From contig JAFEDL010000087.1 in the NCBI GenBank assembly GCA_018241645.1, positions 1 to 60,332 of the forward strand: a stretch of DNA of 60,332 nt, given 5' to 3'. The notes under the pieces are model-generated. The model made no database searches. It had not been told where the DNA came from and worked only from the letters and a program-made list of their open reading frames with translations. The DNA comes from Pseudomonadota bacterium. GTDB lineage: Bacteria > Pseudomonadota > Gammaproteobacteria > Burkholderiales > SG8-39. The translations under genes and the position numbers were made by a program. How positions within the stretch are numbered: the stretch's first letter is position 1; each line of letters starts with the position of its first letter. This document shows positions 1 to 8,769 of this stretch, one piece after another.

Positions 1-300
1 GCGCCCGACCCGGCCTGGGACCCGGCGCATCCGTCGCCCGCCACGAGCCGGGCGCCCTACCGCATCTTCAACATCGGCAACAACCGGCCGGTCAACCTGA
101 TGCGGTTCATCGAAGTGCTGGAGAATTGCCTGGGGCGCAAGGCGGTGACGCGGATGCTGCCGATGCAGCCGGGCGACGTGCCGGTCACGGCCGCCGACAT
201 TTCGGCCCTGAACAAGGCAACGGGCTTTGCCCCCTCCACCCCGGTGGAGGCCGGCATAGCCCGGTTCGTGGCCTGGTACCGCGACTATTACCGGGTGTAA
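1..300 (+). CDS. NAD-dependent sugar-nucleotide epimerase, C-terminal end (partial)
   Basis: The reading frame is open from the first base to a TAA at 298-300, giving about 99 residues of the C-terminal end of an extended-SDR epimerase. The stretch FNIGNNRPVNLMRFIEVLE, followed by a segment containing QPGDVPVTAADIS and a final helix ending in WYRDYYRV, is typical of UDP-glucuronate 4-epimerase-like enzymes used for cell-surface sugars. The N-terminal Rossmann fold and catalytic Tyr-Lys lie outside the window, so the exact substrate cannot be set. It ends 15 bases before hmgA, but the two pathways are unrelated, so shared transcription is probably incidental. Confidence 0.85.
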   Translation, partial: APDPAWDPAHPSPATSRAPYRIFNIGNNRPVNLMRFIEVLENCLGRKAVTRMLPMQPGDVPVTAADISALNKATGFAPSTPVEAGIARFVAWYRDYYRV

Positions 301-315
301 CCGCTAGGAGGCGAC

Positions 316-1644
316 ATGGGTACGATCAAGGAAGGCTCGGTCCACGGGATTGCAGCGCAGGATCTTTCCTACCAGAGCGGCTTCGGCAACGAATTCGCGA
401 CCGAATCGGTCGCGGGCGCGCTTCCCGTGGGCCGGAATTCGCCGCAGCGCGTGCCGCACGGGCTGTACGCCGAGGTGCTCTCGGGCACGGCCTTCACTGC
501 GCCGCGCAGCGAGAACATCCGCACCTGGCTCTACAAGATCCGGCCTTCGGCGATGCACGGGCCGTTCCGGCGCATCGGCAACGGACTGCTGCGCTCCGGG
601 CCGTTCGACGAGGCCGAGACACCGCCCGACCGCCTGCGCTGGGATCCGCTGCCGATGGAAGGCATCGACGCCGATTTCGTTGACGGCCTTGCGACCATCG
701 CCGGCTCGGGCGACCCGGCCGCGCAGGCCGGCATCGCGATACACGTCTACCGCGCAAACCGCTCGATGACCGACCGCTGCTTCGTCAACGCCGACGGCGA
801 GATGATGCTCGTGCCGCAGCAGGGCGGGCTGCTCGTGTTTGCCGAGACCGGGCGCCTCGCGGTCGCCCCGGGCGAGATCTGCGTCATCCCGCGCGGCATG
901 AAATTCAGGGTGGAGCTCCCCGCCGGCCCCGCCCGCGGTTACGTCTGCGAGAGCTACGGCGCGCAGTTCCGCCTCCCGGAGCTCGGGCCGATCGGCTCCA
1001 ACGGCCTGGCCAATCCACGCGACTTCCTCGCCCCGGTGGCGGCCTGGGAGGACAAGGGCGCCACGGAGCTGGTAAGCAAGTTCCTCGGCGGCCTGTGGGC
1101 GGTGGAATTGCCGCACTCGCCGCTGGACACGGTCGCCTGGCACGGCACCTGCACCGCCTACAAGTACGACCTCGCGCGCTTCATGGCGATCAACACGGTG
1201 AGCTTCGACCACTGCGACCCGTCGATCTTCACCGTGATGACTTCGCCCTCGGGCCAGCCCGGCGTGGCGAATGTCGACTTCGTCATCTTCCCGCCGCGCT
1301 GGATGGTGGGAGAGGACACGTTCCGCCCGCCGTGGTTCCACCGCAACTACATGAGCGAGCTCATGGGCCTGGTGCACGGCGTATACGACGCCAAGGCGGA
1401 AGGGTTCCTGCCGGGCGGGATCTCGCTGCACAACTGCATGACCGCCCACGGCCCGGACGTGACCACGTTCGAGAACGCGTCGAAGGCCGAACTCAAGCCG
1501 CACAAGATCGACAACGCGCTGGCCTTCATGTTCGAGTCGCGCTACGTGTTCCGCCCCACCCGGTTCGCGATGGAAGCGCCGCAACGGCAGAAGAATTATG
1601 ACGGCGTGTGGGGCGGCTTCAGCAAGCACTTCAAGGGGCAATGA
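316..1644 (+). CDS. hmgA: Homogentisate 1,2-dioxygenase
   Basis: This 442-residue protein is a full-length homogentisate dioxygenase, which opens the ring of homogentisate to maleylacetoacetate with Fe(II) and O2 in tyrosine and phenylalanine breakdown. The iron ligands are visible as His342 and Glu348 (WFHRNYMSE) and His378 (CMTAHGPD); the spacings of 6 and 30 match the known enzyme family. An AGGAGG ribosome site at 306-311 fixes the ATG. The next gene, fumarylacetoacetase, begins 4 bases after the stop, so the two catabolic steps are cotranscribed. No maleylacetoacetate isomerase gene is present here. Confidence 0.97.
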   Translation: MGTIKEGSVHGIAAQDLSYQSGFGNEFATESVAGALPVGRNSPQRVPHGLYAEVLSGTAFTAPRSENIRTWLYKIRPSAMHGPFRRIGNGLLRSGPFDEAETPPDRLRWDPLPMEGIDADFVDGLATIAGSGDPAAQAGIAIHVYRANRSMTDRCFVNADGEMMLVPQQGGLLVFAETGRLAVAPGEICVIPRGMKFRVELPAGPARGYVCESYGAQFRLPELGPIGSNGLANPRDFLAPVAAWEDKGATELVSKFLGGLWAVELPHSPLDTVAWHGTCTAYKYDLARFMAINTVSFDHCDPSIFTVMTSPSGQPGVANVDFVIFPPRWMVGEDTFRPPWFHRNYMSELMGLVHGVYDAKAEGFLPGGISLHNCMTAHGPDVTTFENASKAELKPHKIDNALAFMFESRYVFRPTRFAMEAPQRQKNYDGVWGGFSKHFKGQ

Positions 1645-1648
1645 ACCG

Positions 1649-2977
1649 ATGGCGCTCGACGAAACTCACGACCCCGCGCGCCTGAGCTGGGTCGAATCCG
1701 CAAACGCGGCGGGATGCGAATTCCCGGTCCAGAACCTGCCCTTCGGCGTATATGGCACGCGGGGCGACGGCAAGCCGCCGCGCGGCGGTGTCGCGATCGG
1801 CGACCAGGTGCTCGACGTCGCCGGATTCTCCAAGGCGCTCGGCTTCACCGGGCCGGCCGCCGCCGCGGCCGCGGCATGCGCCGAGCCGAACCTCAACCTG
1901 CTGATGTCGCTCGGCCGGGCGCACTGGGCGGCGCTGCGCCTCGCGCTGTCGCGCGCCCTCTCGAAGGAGCGTGGCTGGGAAGACCGCCGGGCCAGGGCAT
2001 CCGGCTGCCTGATGCCCATGGACCAGGCCGTGCTGCTGGTGCCTGCGCGCATCGGCGATTACACCGACTTCTATACCTCGATCTTCCATGCCACGAACGT
2101 CGGAAAATTCTTCCGCCCCGACAATCCGCTGATGCCGAACTACAAATGGGTGCCGATCGGCTACCACGGGCGCGCCTCGTCCATCGTCGCCAGCGGCACC
2201 CCGGTGACCCGCCCCAGCGGCCAGCTCAAGCCGCCCGCGGCCGAGATCCCGGTCTTCGGCGCCTGCAGGAACCTGGACTACGAAACCGAACTGGGGTTCT
2301 TCATCGGCACCGGCAACGACCTCGGCATGCCGCTGAAGATCGGCGAGGCCGCGGAACACGTTTTCGGCGCAGTGCTCCTCAACGACTGGTCCGCGCGAGA
2401 CATCCAGGCCTGGGAATACCAGCCCCTGGGGCCGTTCCTCGCCAAGAATTTCGCCACGACGATCTCGCCGTGGATCGTCACGATGGGTGCGCTCGAGCCG
2501 TACCGCACCGCCGCGTTCAAGCGGCCCGCGGGCGACCCGGCGCCGCTCCCCTACCTGACGGACGCGGCCGACCAGGCACAGGGCGGGTACTCGATCGCGG
2601 TCGAAATGTTCCTGCGCAGCGAACAGATGCGCACCGCGGGGATGCCGCCCTTGCGCCTTTCGCACGGCAATTACCGCGACGCCTACTGGACACTGGCGCA
2701 AATGGTCGCGCACCACGCCTCGAGCGGTTGCAACCTGCAGCCGGGCGACCTCCTCGGCACGGGGACGCTGTCCGGGGACACGCCGGACAGCCTGGGCTCG
2801 ATGCTCGAACTCACCCAGCGCGGCGCCAACCCCGTCAAGCTCCCCTCCGGCGAGTCCCGCGCATTCGTTGCGGACGGAGACGAGGTGATCCAACGCGGGC
2901 GCTGCTCGCGCGAAGGCTACGCGACGATCGGTTTCGGCGAGGCGGCGGGCCAGGTCATGCCCGCGATAACCGCGTAA
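1649..2977 (+). CDS. fahA: Fumarylacetoacetase
   Basis: The 442-residue protein hydrolyses fumarylacetoacetate to fumarate and acetoacetate, the last step of the homogentisate route. Family hallmarks are DYTDFYTSIFHATNVGKFF (metal-binding Asp and catalytic His), the metal-binding NLDYETELGF, and LLNDWSARDIQAWEY. An open frame extends upstream into hmgA, but the ATG at 1649 is preferred because a GGGG-rich ribosome site lies about 10 bases before it and it follows the hmgA stop by 4 bases. Full length for the eukaryotic-like FAH family. Confidence 0.96.
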   Translation: MALDETHDPARLSWVESANAAGCEFPVQNLPFGVYGTRGDGKPPRGGVAIGDQVLDVAGFSKALGFTGPAAAAAAACAEPNLNLLMSLGRAHWAALRLALSRALSKERGWEDRRARASGCLMPMDQAVLLVPARIGDYTDFYTSIFHATNVGKFFRPDNPLMPNYKWVPIGYHGRASSIVASGTPVTRPSGQLKPPAAEIPVFGACRNLDYETELGFFIGTGNDLGMPLKIGEAAEHVFGAVLLNDWSARDIQAWEYQPLGPFLAKNFATTISPWIVTMGALEPYRTAAFKRPAGDPAPLPYLTDAADQAQGGYSIAVEMFLRSEQMRTAGMPPLRLSHGNYRDAYWTLAQMVAHHASSGCNLQPGDLLGTGTLSGDTPDSLGSMLELTQRGANPVKLPSGESRAFVADGDEVIQRGRCSREGYATIGFGEAAGQVMPAITA

Positions 2978-3057
2978 GGGCGCCTCGCCCGACCGACTCC
3001 TGCGCGCACCGTGGTCAGGTCTGAGATAATCCGCGCCTCTCCATAGCCCCCCGCACC

Positions 3058-4047
3058 ATGAAACTCGCCACCCTCAAAGACGGCACGCGCGACGGCTGCC
3101 TGGCCGTCGTATCCCGCGACCTCAAGCACGCCCTCAAAGCCGACCACATCGCGCCGACGCTGCAGGCGGCGCTCGACGACTGGGACTATTGCGCCCCCCA
3201 GCTCGAGCAGCTCTACAACGAGGTCAACGCGCGCCAGTCGACCCGCATTTTCGACCTCGACCCGCAGCAGCTGATGGCGCCGCTGCCGCGCGCCCACCAG
3301 TTCGCCGACGCGTCGAGCTTCCTGATCCACGCCGAGCTGATCCGCAAGTCCCGCGGACAGGACCTGCCCGACGGATGGAAGAAGGATCCGCTGATGTACC
3401 AGGGCTGCTCCGATCCGCTGCTCGGACCCTGCGACGACGTCATCGCCGCGAGCGAGGACCACGGCATCGACCTCGAGATGGAAATCGCCGTGATCACCGG
3501 CGACGTCCCGATGGGCGTCGAGCGCGACAAGGCCGGCCAGCACATCCGGCTGATCGCGCTCATGAACGACGTGAGCCTGCGCAACCTGATCGGGCCGGAG
3601 CTCGCCAAGGGCTTCGGTTTCTTCCAGTCCAAGCCGCCCTCGTCGATGTCGCCGGTGGCGGTGACCCCGGATGAGCTGGGCGAGGCCTGGGACGGGCGCA
3701 GGGTGCACCTGGACTGCCACGCGTGGGTAAACGGCGAATTGCTCGGCAAACCGAACGGCGGCAAGGACATGCAGTTCAATTTCCCCCGCCTGATCGAGCA
3801 CGCGGCAAAGACGCGCCCGCTGGGCGCCGGGACGATCATCGGGTCGGGCACGGTCTCGAACCGCGATCGCTCAACCGGCGCAGGGTGCCTGTTCGAGCGC
3901 CGGGCCGAGGAAATCATCGCAGGCGGGGAAGCGAAGACGCCCTTCCTGAAATTCGGCGATCGCGTGAAGATCGAGATGCTCGACGCCGAGGGGCGTTCGG
4001 TGTTCGGCGCGATCGACCAGGCGATCGCACAACTGGTGAAGACCTAA
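3058..4047 (+). CDS. FAH-family hydrolase (second fumarylacetoacetate hydrolase-like protein)
   Basis: This 329-residue protein belongs to the fumarylacetoacetate hydrolase superfamily but is a different subfamily from the FahA just upstream. It carries the metal site as DLEMEIAVITG and later LMNDVSLRNLIGPELAKG, and ends with GTVSNRDR and a FGDRVKIEM segment. Members of this fold act on 2-oxo acids or acylpyruvates; the substrate here is not readable. It lies 80 bases after fahA, and a hairpin terminator follows it, so it probably closes the homogentisate transcription unit and could serve as a backup or act on a related diketo acid. Confidence 0.85.
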   Translation: MKLATLKDGTRDGCLAVVSRDLKHALKADHIAPTLQAALDDWDYCAPQLEQLYNEVNARQSTRIFDLDPQQLMAPLPRAHQFADASSFLIHAELIRKSRGQDLPDGWKKDPLMYQGCSDPLLGPCDDVIAASEDHGIDLEMEIAVITGDVPMGVERDKAGQHIRLIALMNDVSLRNLIGPELAKGFGFFQSKPPSSMSPVAVTPDELGEAWDGRRVHLDCHAWVNGELLGKPNGGKDMQFNFPRLIEHAAKTRPLGAGTIIGSGTVSNRDRSTGAGCLFERRAEEIIAGGEAKTPFLKFGDRVKIEMLDAEGRSVFGAIDQAIAQLVKT

Positions 4048-4073
4048 GCAGGACGAACAGGGAGGTCTTGAGG

Positions 4074-4093
4074 AGGGGCGGAGCCCCTTTTCT
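4074..4093 (+). terminator. Intrinsic terminator after the hmgA-fahA cluster
   Basis: AGGGGC (4074-4079), loop GGA, GCCCCT (4083-4088), then a run TTTCTT. The hairpin follows the FAH-family gene and sits just before the convergent end of the PHB depolymerase. The stem is only 6 bp, so efficiency is uncertain. Confidence 0.65.
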
Positions 4094-5388
4094 TAACCCT
4101 TCGCGTGCTTGCGCATGAACTCGCGCATGCGCGGATAGATGATCTCGCGGTAGCGACGGCCGGAAAATATGCCGTAGTGCCCGACGTCCGGCACGAGGAA
4201 ATGCTCGCGCTTCGACGCCGGGACCCCGGTGCACAGGCCGTGCGCCGCCTCGGTCTGGCCGTTGCCCGAAATGTCGTCGTGCTCGCCTTCGATGGTGAAC
4301 AGCGCCGTCTTGGTGATCTTCTCCGGGCGCACCCACTGCTCGCGCACGAACATCCGGCCCTTGGGCAGGTGGAATTCCTGGAACACGCGGCGGATGGTGT
4401 CGAGGTAGTACTCGGCCGGCATGTCGAGCACGGCGTTGTATTCGTCGTAGAAGCGCCGGTGCGCCTCGGCCGAATCGCCGTCGTTCTCGACCAGGTGGTT
4501 GTAGTAATCCCGGTGCGCGTTCATGTGCCGGTCCGGGTTCATCGCTACGAACCCCAGGTGCTGCAGGAACCCCGGGTACACGCGCCGCGAGTACCCGGGG
4601 TACTTCATCGGCACGCGGTGGATCAGCGTCTGCTCGAACCACGAGTAGGGCCGCTTGGTGGCCAGGTTGTTGACCGCCGTCGGGCTCTTCCGCGCGTCGA
4701 TCGGCCCGCCCATCATGATCATGGTCCGCGGCAGGCCGGGCTCGTTGTCGTCGGCCATCAGCGACATCGCCGCAAGCACCGGCACCGTCGGCTGGCACAC
4801 GGAGACGACGTTGAGGTCCGGGGAGAGCAGGCGGATGAATTCGCGCACGTAGTCGACGTAATCGTCCAGGTGGAATTCGCCCGCGTCCATCGGGACCATG
4901 CGGCCGTCCACCCAGTCGGTGACGTATACGTCGTTGTGCGGCAGCATGGTCCGCACGGTGTCGCGCAACAGCGTCGAATGGTGGCCGGACAGCGGCGCCA
5001 CGACCAGGATCTTGCGGTCATCCTTGCCGCTGGCGGCGCGCTTGAAGTGGATCAGCTTGCAGAACGGCTTGTCGAGCGAGATTTCCATCTCGACCGCGAC
5101 TTCGCGGCCGTCCACCGTGGTGGTGTCGAGGCCCCACTTGGGCTTCTCGTACCGGTTGGTGACCCGCAGGAAGAGGTCGCTGCCCGCGGTGATTTCCTTG
5201 GCGAGGGGCGTAAGGGAGAACGGGCTGAAGGGATGGCCGAACCATCCGCGCGAGAGTTCCGCCATCAACCGCATCGGCGCGAGCGCCGCGTGTTGCGCTT
5301 CGAAGAGGCTATAGAGCAAAGGGGTGCCCCAAAATGTGACGCTACCGTTATACCAGCTTTGCCGCAGCGCCGCATTGGTCGCAGTCAT
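4093..5388 (-). CDS. phaZ: Intracellular polyhydroxyalkanoate (PHB) depolymerase
   Basis: This 431-residue alpha/beta hydrolase matches the intracellular PhaZ type of Cupriavidus, which mobilises native PHB granules. The nucleophile elbow reads VCQPTVP with Cys198 in place of serine, as in that family; Asp371 (GEHDD) and His404 (DVGHYG) complete a plausible triad. The N-terminal part SWYNGSVTFWGTPLLYSLFE and the absence of a signal peptide agree with a cytoplasmic granule-bound enzyme. It is transcribed away from the acylase gene, with 48 bases between the two starts. Confidence 0.93.
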   Translation of the reverse strand: MTATNAALRQSWYNGSVTFWGTPLLYSLFEAQHAALAPMRLMAELSRGWFGHPFSPFSLTPLAKEITAGSDLFLRVTNRYEKPKWGLDTTTVDGREVAVEMEISLDKPFCKLIHFKRAASGKDDRKILVVAPLSGHHSTLLRDTVRTMLPHNDVYVTDWVDGRMVPMDAGEFHLDDYVDYVREFIRLLSPDLNVVSVCQPTVPVLAAMSLMADDNEPGLPRTMIMMGGPIDARKSPTAVNNLATKRPYSWFEQTLIHRVPMKYPGYSRRVYPGFLQHLGFVAMNPDRHMNAHRDYYNHLVENDGDSAEAHRRFYDEYNAVLDMPAEYYLDTIRRVFQEFHLPKGRMFVREQWVRPEKITKTALFTIEGEHDDISGNGQTEAAHGLCTGVPASKREHFLVPDVGHYGIFSGRRYREIIYPRMREFMRKHAKG

Positions 5389-5436
5389 CCCGGCGGGCGC
5401 ATGGCACCCTGCCCCGACTGCCGGTATCCTGCCCCC

Positions 5437-7863
5437 ATGCGATGGCTTGTGCGCTCCGCGGCGGCGCTTCTGGCGCTGCTGGCAATCCTGATCACGGTGG
5501 CGCTTGCCTCCGCTTACGTCTATCTACGGCAGTCCCTGCCGAAGCTTGAAGGCGAGGTCCCCGCGCCTGCGCTGACGGCCGCCGTGGACGTCGTCCGGGA
5601 CGCCTACGGGATCCCCCACATATTCGCGTCCTCCCCAGCCGACGCCGCCTACGGGCTCGGCTATGCGCACGCCCAGGATCGCCTGTGGCAGATGGAAATG
5701 AACCGGCGGATCGGTTCGGGACGCCTGGCGGAGATCCTCGGCCCGTCGGCCCTCGATACGGACCGATTCCTGCGCACCATCGGGGTGCGCCGATCTGCCC
5801 AGGCCAGCCTGGCCACGCTGGATCCGGAATCGCGCAGCTTGCTTGAAGCTTACGCAGCCGGGGTGAACGCGTTTCTCGCGACCGACCCGGTCCTTCCGGT
5901 CGAGTTCCTGCTGACCGGCGCCCGGCCCGAACCCTGGTCCCCGGTGGACTCGATCGTGTGGGTCAAGATGATGGCCTGGGATCTCGGCGGGAACTGGCGC
6001 GGCGAGTTGTTGCGCATGCGCCTGGCCAGGACCCTCCCGCTGGCACGCATCCAGGAGTTCCTGCCCCCGTTTCCGGGAGACGCCCCGCTGCCGCTCCCGG
6101 ACCTGAGGGCGCTTTACGGCGGCATGGAAAAGGAAGCGCTCCGCCTGGCCGAAGGTGACATGGAACGCGTCCTCGCCCTGGCGCCGCCCGAATTGCCCGA
6201 GGGCGCCGGGTCGAACAACTGGGTCGTGGCCGGGAGCCGTAGTGCGAGCGGCAAGCCCCTGCTGGCGAACGACCCGCACCTGTCGCTGACCGCGCCCGCC
6301 GTGTGGTACTTCGCGCACCTCCACACGCCGGGATTGAACCTGATCGGGGCCACGCTCCCCGGGGTGCCCGTCATAACGCTGGGACGCAACGACCGCGTGG
6401 CGTGGGGTTATACGAACACCGGTCCGGACGTGCAGGACCTGTATCTCGAGAAGCTCGACCCGGCCGGCGGCTACGTCGCGCCGGACGGGCCCCGGCCGTT
6501 CAAGCTGATCTCCGAGACCATCAAGGTGAAGGGCGCCGAGGACGTGAAGCTCGAGGTGCGCGTGACGCGCCACGGCCCGGTCATATCTGACGTTTCCAAA
6601 CCCGCCCTCGACGTCGCGCCGAGGGGCTACGCCATCGCGTTTGCATGGACCGGGCTGGCGGAGGACGACCGCACGGTCCAGTCGTCGATCGAACTCGGGC
6701 GGTCCGGCAACTGGGCCGAATTCCTCTCCGCCGCGCGCAAGTTCAACGCCCCGCAGCAGAACATGCTCTACGCGGACGTCGAGGGCAACATCGGTTACGT
6801 CGCCGCCGGGCGCGTTCCCGTCCGCGCCCCCGACAACGACCTCAGGGGGCTTGCGCCGGCGCCCGGGTGGGACGCGAAATACGACTGGGCGGGCTACATC
6901 CCGTTCGAGGATCTGCCGCAGAACTACAACCCGGCCAGCGGGCGGCTGTGGACGGCGAACGACAAGATCGTGGCGCCCGGCTACAAGCCGTTCATCACCA
7001 GCGAATGGCAACCGCCCTATCGCTCGGACCGGATCGGCGCGCTCCTCGAGGCCACGGCGAGGCACGACAGCGGGAGCTTCGCGCGCATGCACGCCGACGT
7101 GCTGTCGCTCGCGATGCGCGAGGCGATGCCGTACCTGCTCGCCACGATCCCGGGCAACGAGACTGCGCGCCGCGCCCTGGCGATGCTCGGGCAGTGGAAC
7201 GGGGAAATGCGCATGGACCTCCCTGAACCGCTGATCGTCGCCGCGTGGTGGCGCGAGCTGGCCAGGCGAATCTATGCCGACGAGCTCGGCGACGCGTTCC
7301 GGCCCAACTGGGCGCCGCGGGCCCAGTTCATCATCAACGTGCTGGCGGACAAGGACGGGCAGTCGCGCTGGTGCGACGACGTGAGGACGCAGGCCGCCGA
7401 GACCTGCGCGCAACTGCTCGCGCAATCGCTGGATGCGGCCCTGGCGGACCTGGGCAGGCGGTACGGCGGGGACATGAGCGCATGGCGCTGGGGCGACGCG
7501 CACCGGGCGCTGCATGAGCACCGCCCGCTGGGCCGCCAGCCGCTGCTCGCGCGCATCTTCGACATCGACACGCCTTCGTCCGGCGACGCCTACACCGTGA
7601 ACGTCGGCCAGCATTACCTCTACGACGAAGCCGAGCCCTTCGCCAACCGCCATGCGCCCAGCCTGCGGGCCATCTACGACCTGTCCGACCCGGAGAAGTC
7701 GCTGTTCATCCATTCCGGCGGCCAGTCCGGCAACCTCCTGTCCCCGCACTACAAGGACTTCACCGAGGCATGGGCCGGCGGCGAATACATCCCGATGATC
7801 ACCGACCGCAAGCGGATAGAAGCCGCGGCGCACACCACGCTGCGCCTGGTGCCCAAACCTTAA
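5437..7863 (+). CDS. Penicillin acylase family protein (Ntn hydrolase)
   Basis: An 808-residue member of the S45 penicillin acylase family. An N-terminal hydrophobic segment (about residues 7-27) acts as signal or anchor. It is followed by the alpha chain with AYGIPHIFA and GYAHAQDRLWQME, then the self-cleavage site GAGSNNWVV, where Ser259 would become the beta-chain N-terminal nucleophile. Downstream motifs LLANDPHLSL and TNTGPDVQDLY are typical. The start ATG at 5437 is chosen because it directly precedes the signal peptide; the open frame upstream is noise. Such enzymes cleave amides such as N-acyl-homoserine lactones or acylated amino acids; the substrate is unknown. Confidence 0.9.
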   Translation: MRWLVRSAAALLALLAILITVALASAYVYLRQSLPKLEGEVPAPALTAAVDVVRDAYGIPHIFASSPADAAYGLGYAHAQDRLWQMEMNRRIGSGRLAEILGPSALDTDRFLRTIGVRRSAQASLATLDPESRSLLEAYAAGVNAFLATDPVLPVEFLLTGARPEPWSPVDSIVWVKMMAWDLGGNWRGELLRMRLARTLPLARIQEFLPPFPGDAPLPLPDLRALYGGMEKEALRLAEGDMERVLALAPPELPEGAGSNNWVVAGSRSASGKPLLANDPHLSLTAPAVWYFAHLHTPGLNLIGATLPGVPVITLGRNDRVAWGYTNTGPDVQDLYLEKLDPAGGYVAPDGPRPFKLISETIKVKGAEDVKLEVRVTRHGPVISDVSKPALDVAPRGYAIAFAWTGLAEDDRTVQSSIELGRSGNWAEFLSAARKFNAPQQNMLYADVEGNIGYVAAGRVPVRAPDNDLRGLAPAPGWDAKYDWAGYIPFEDLPQNYNPASGRLWTANDKIVAPGYKPFITSEWQPPYRSDRIGALLEATARHDSGSFARMHADVLSLAMREAMPYLLATIPGNETARRALAMLGQWNGEMRMDLPEPLIVAAWWRELARRIYADELGDAFRPNWAPRAQFIINVLADKDGQSRWCDDVRTQAAETCAQLLAQSLDAALADLGRRYGGDMSAWRWGDAHRALHEHRPLGRQPLLARIFDIDTPSSGDAYTVNVGQHYLYDEAEPFANRHAPSLRAIYDLSDPEKSLFIHSGGQSGNLLSPHYKDFTEAWAGGEYIPMITDRKRIEAAAHTTLRLVPKP

Positions 7864-8753
7864 TTGGAACGGCGGAGGTACAGGTTGTTCGCCACCAGCG
7901 CGCCGATCACCAGCGCTGCGCCCGCGAGCTCGACCGGTTCATACCGCCGGCCGAGCGCGGCTTCGATCGCGAACACGCCCACCGGCACGAGATTGACCAT
8001 CAGCATCATGTTGAGCGCGCCGAGGTGCTTCACACCCGCGTTGAACCCAAGTACCCCGAGCACCACGCTGCCGGCCGCAAAATAGGCCAGCTGCCACCAG
8101 ATGCTTGCGATGGCCTCGAGCGACGGCACCTGGACGAACCCCGCCCCCACCGCAATCGCATTCGCCAGGAGCAGCCCGATGCCCCCCGGGATGCAGGTGA
8201 GCGTGGTCATGCGCAGGGACGACCAGCCCGTGAAGCGCCCGCCTGCCAGCGAGTAGGCCACCCAGCAGACCGCGCCGAGCAGCACCAGGACGTCGCCGAG
8301 CAACGAGCCGCCTTCGAACGCCCGTGCCAGATCGCCCTTGGTGACCACCAGCACTACCCCGGCAATCGCGACCGCCACGCAGCCGAAGGTAAACCGCGCC
8401 GGGCGCTGGCCGCGCAGCAGCCAAAGGGCGAGCGCGGTCAGCGGCGTCTGCAGCGCCATCAGGATCGCGGCGTGCTCCGGGCGGGTGAAATTCAGGCCGT
8501 ACCAGACCAGGATATTGAACCCCGTGATGCCGATCACCCCGAACGCGATGGCCGGCCACAGCCGCGTGCCGTAGCGGAACGCCCGGCGCCCCTCGATCGC
8601 CCACAGCAGCACGGAGAAGATTCCCAGGCCGAACAGGTAGCGCAGCGTCCCCAGCGAGAACGCGTCGATCATCGCCAGGCTGCGCTTGGCGATCGGGAAC
8701 ATCGGCGCCCAGCACAGGATGCAGACGGCGCTCCAGGCCAGGCCCTTCAGCAG
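7860..8753 (-). CDS. EamA/DMT-family transporter
   Basis: A membrane protein with about nine to ten hydrophobic segments and two EamA repeats, likely exporting or importing a small metabolite. The first ATG (8702) would cut the first helix: in-frame sequence upstream reads LLKGLAWSAVCILCWAP and continues the hydrophobic segment, so I extend the gene to a CTG at 8753, just after the fadD stop at 8770. The start is therefore uncertain; the shorter form has 280 residues. The stop overlaps the convergent acylase stop in the palindrome TTAA (7860-7863). It is the last gene of the paa minus-strand operon and may move an aromatic acid. Confidence 0.75.
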   Translation of the reverse strand: MLKGLAWSAVCILCWAPMFPIAKRSLAMIDAFSLGTLRYLFGLGIFSVLLWAIEGRRAFRYGTRLWPAIAFGVIGITGFNILVWYGLNFTRPEHAAILMALQTPLTALALWLLRGQRPARFTFGCVAVAIAGVVLVVTKGDLARAFEGGSLLGDVLVLLGAVCWVAYSLAGGRFTGWSSLRMTTLTCIPGGIGLLLANAIAVGAGFVQVPSLEAIASIWWQLAYFAAGSVVLGVLGFNAGVKHLGALNMMLMVNLVPVGVFAIEAALGRRYEPVELAGAALVIGALVANNLYLRRSN

Positions 8754-8769
8754 GTTGCCCGGCGGAATT

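Noticed and set aside
4105..5436. N-terminal extension of the acylase gene antisense to phaZ
   Set aside because: The extension is antisense to an intact phaZ; the signal peptide directly after the ATG at 5437 marks the true start.
5524..7833. Minus-strand open frame of 769 residues antisense to the acylase gene
   Set aside because: Antisense shadow of a conserved gene in GC-rich DNA; low-complexity Arg/Gly/Val content.
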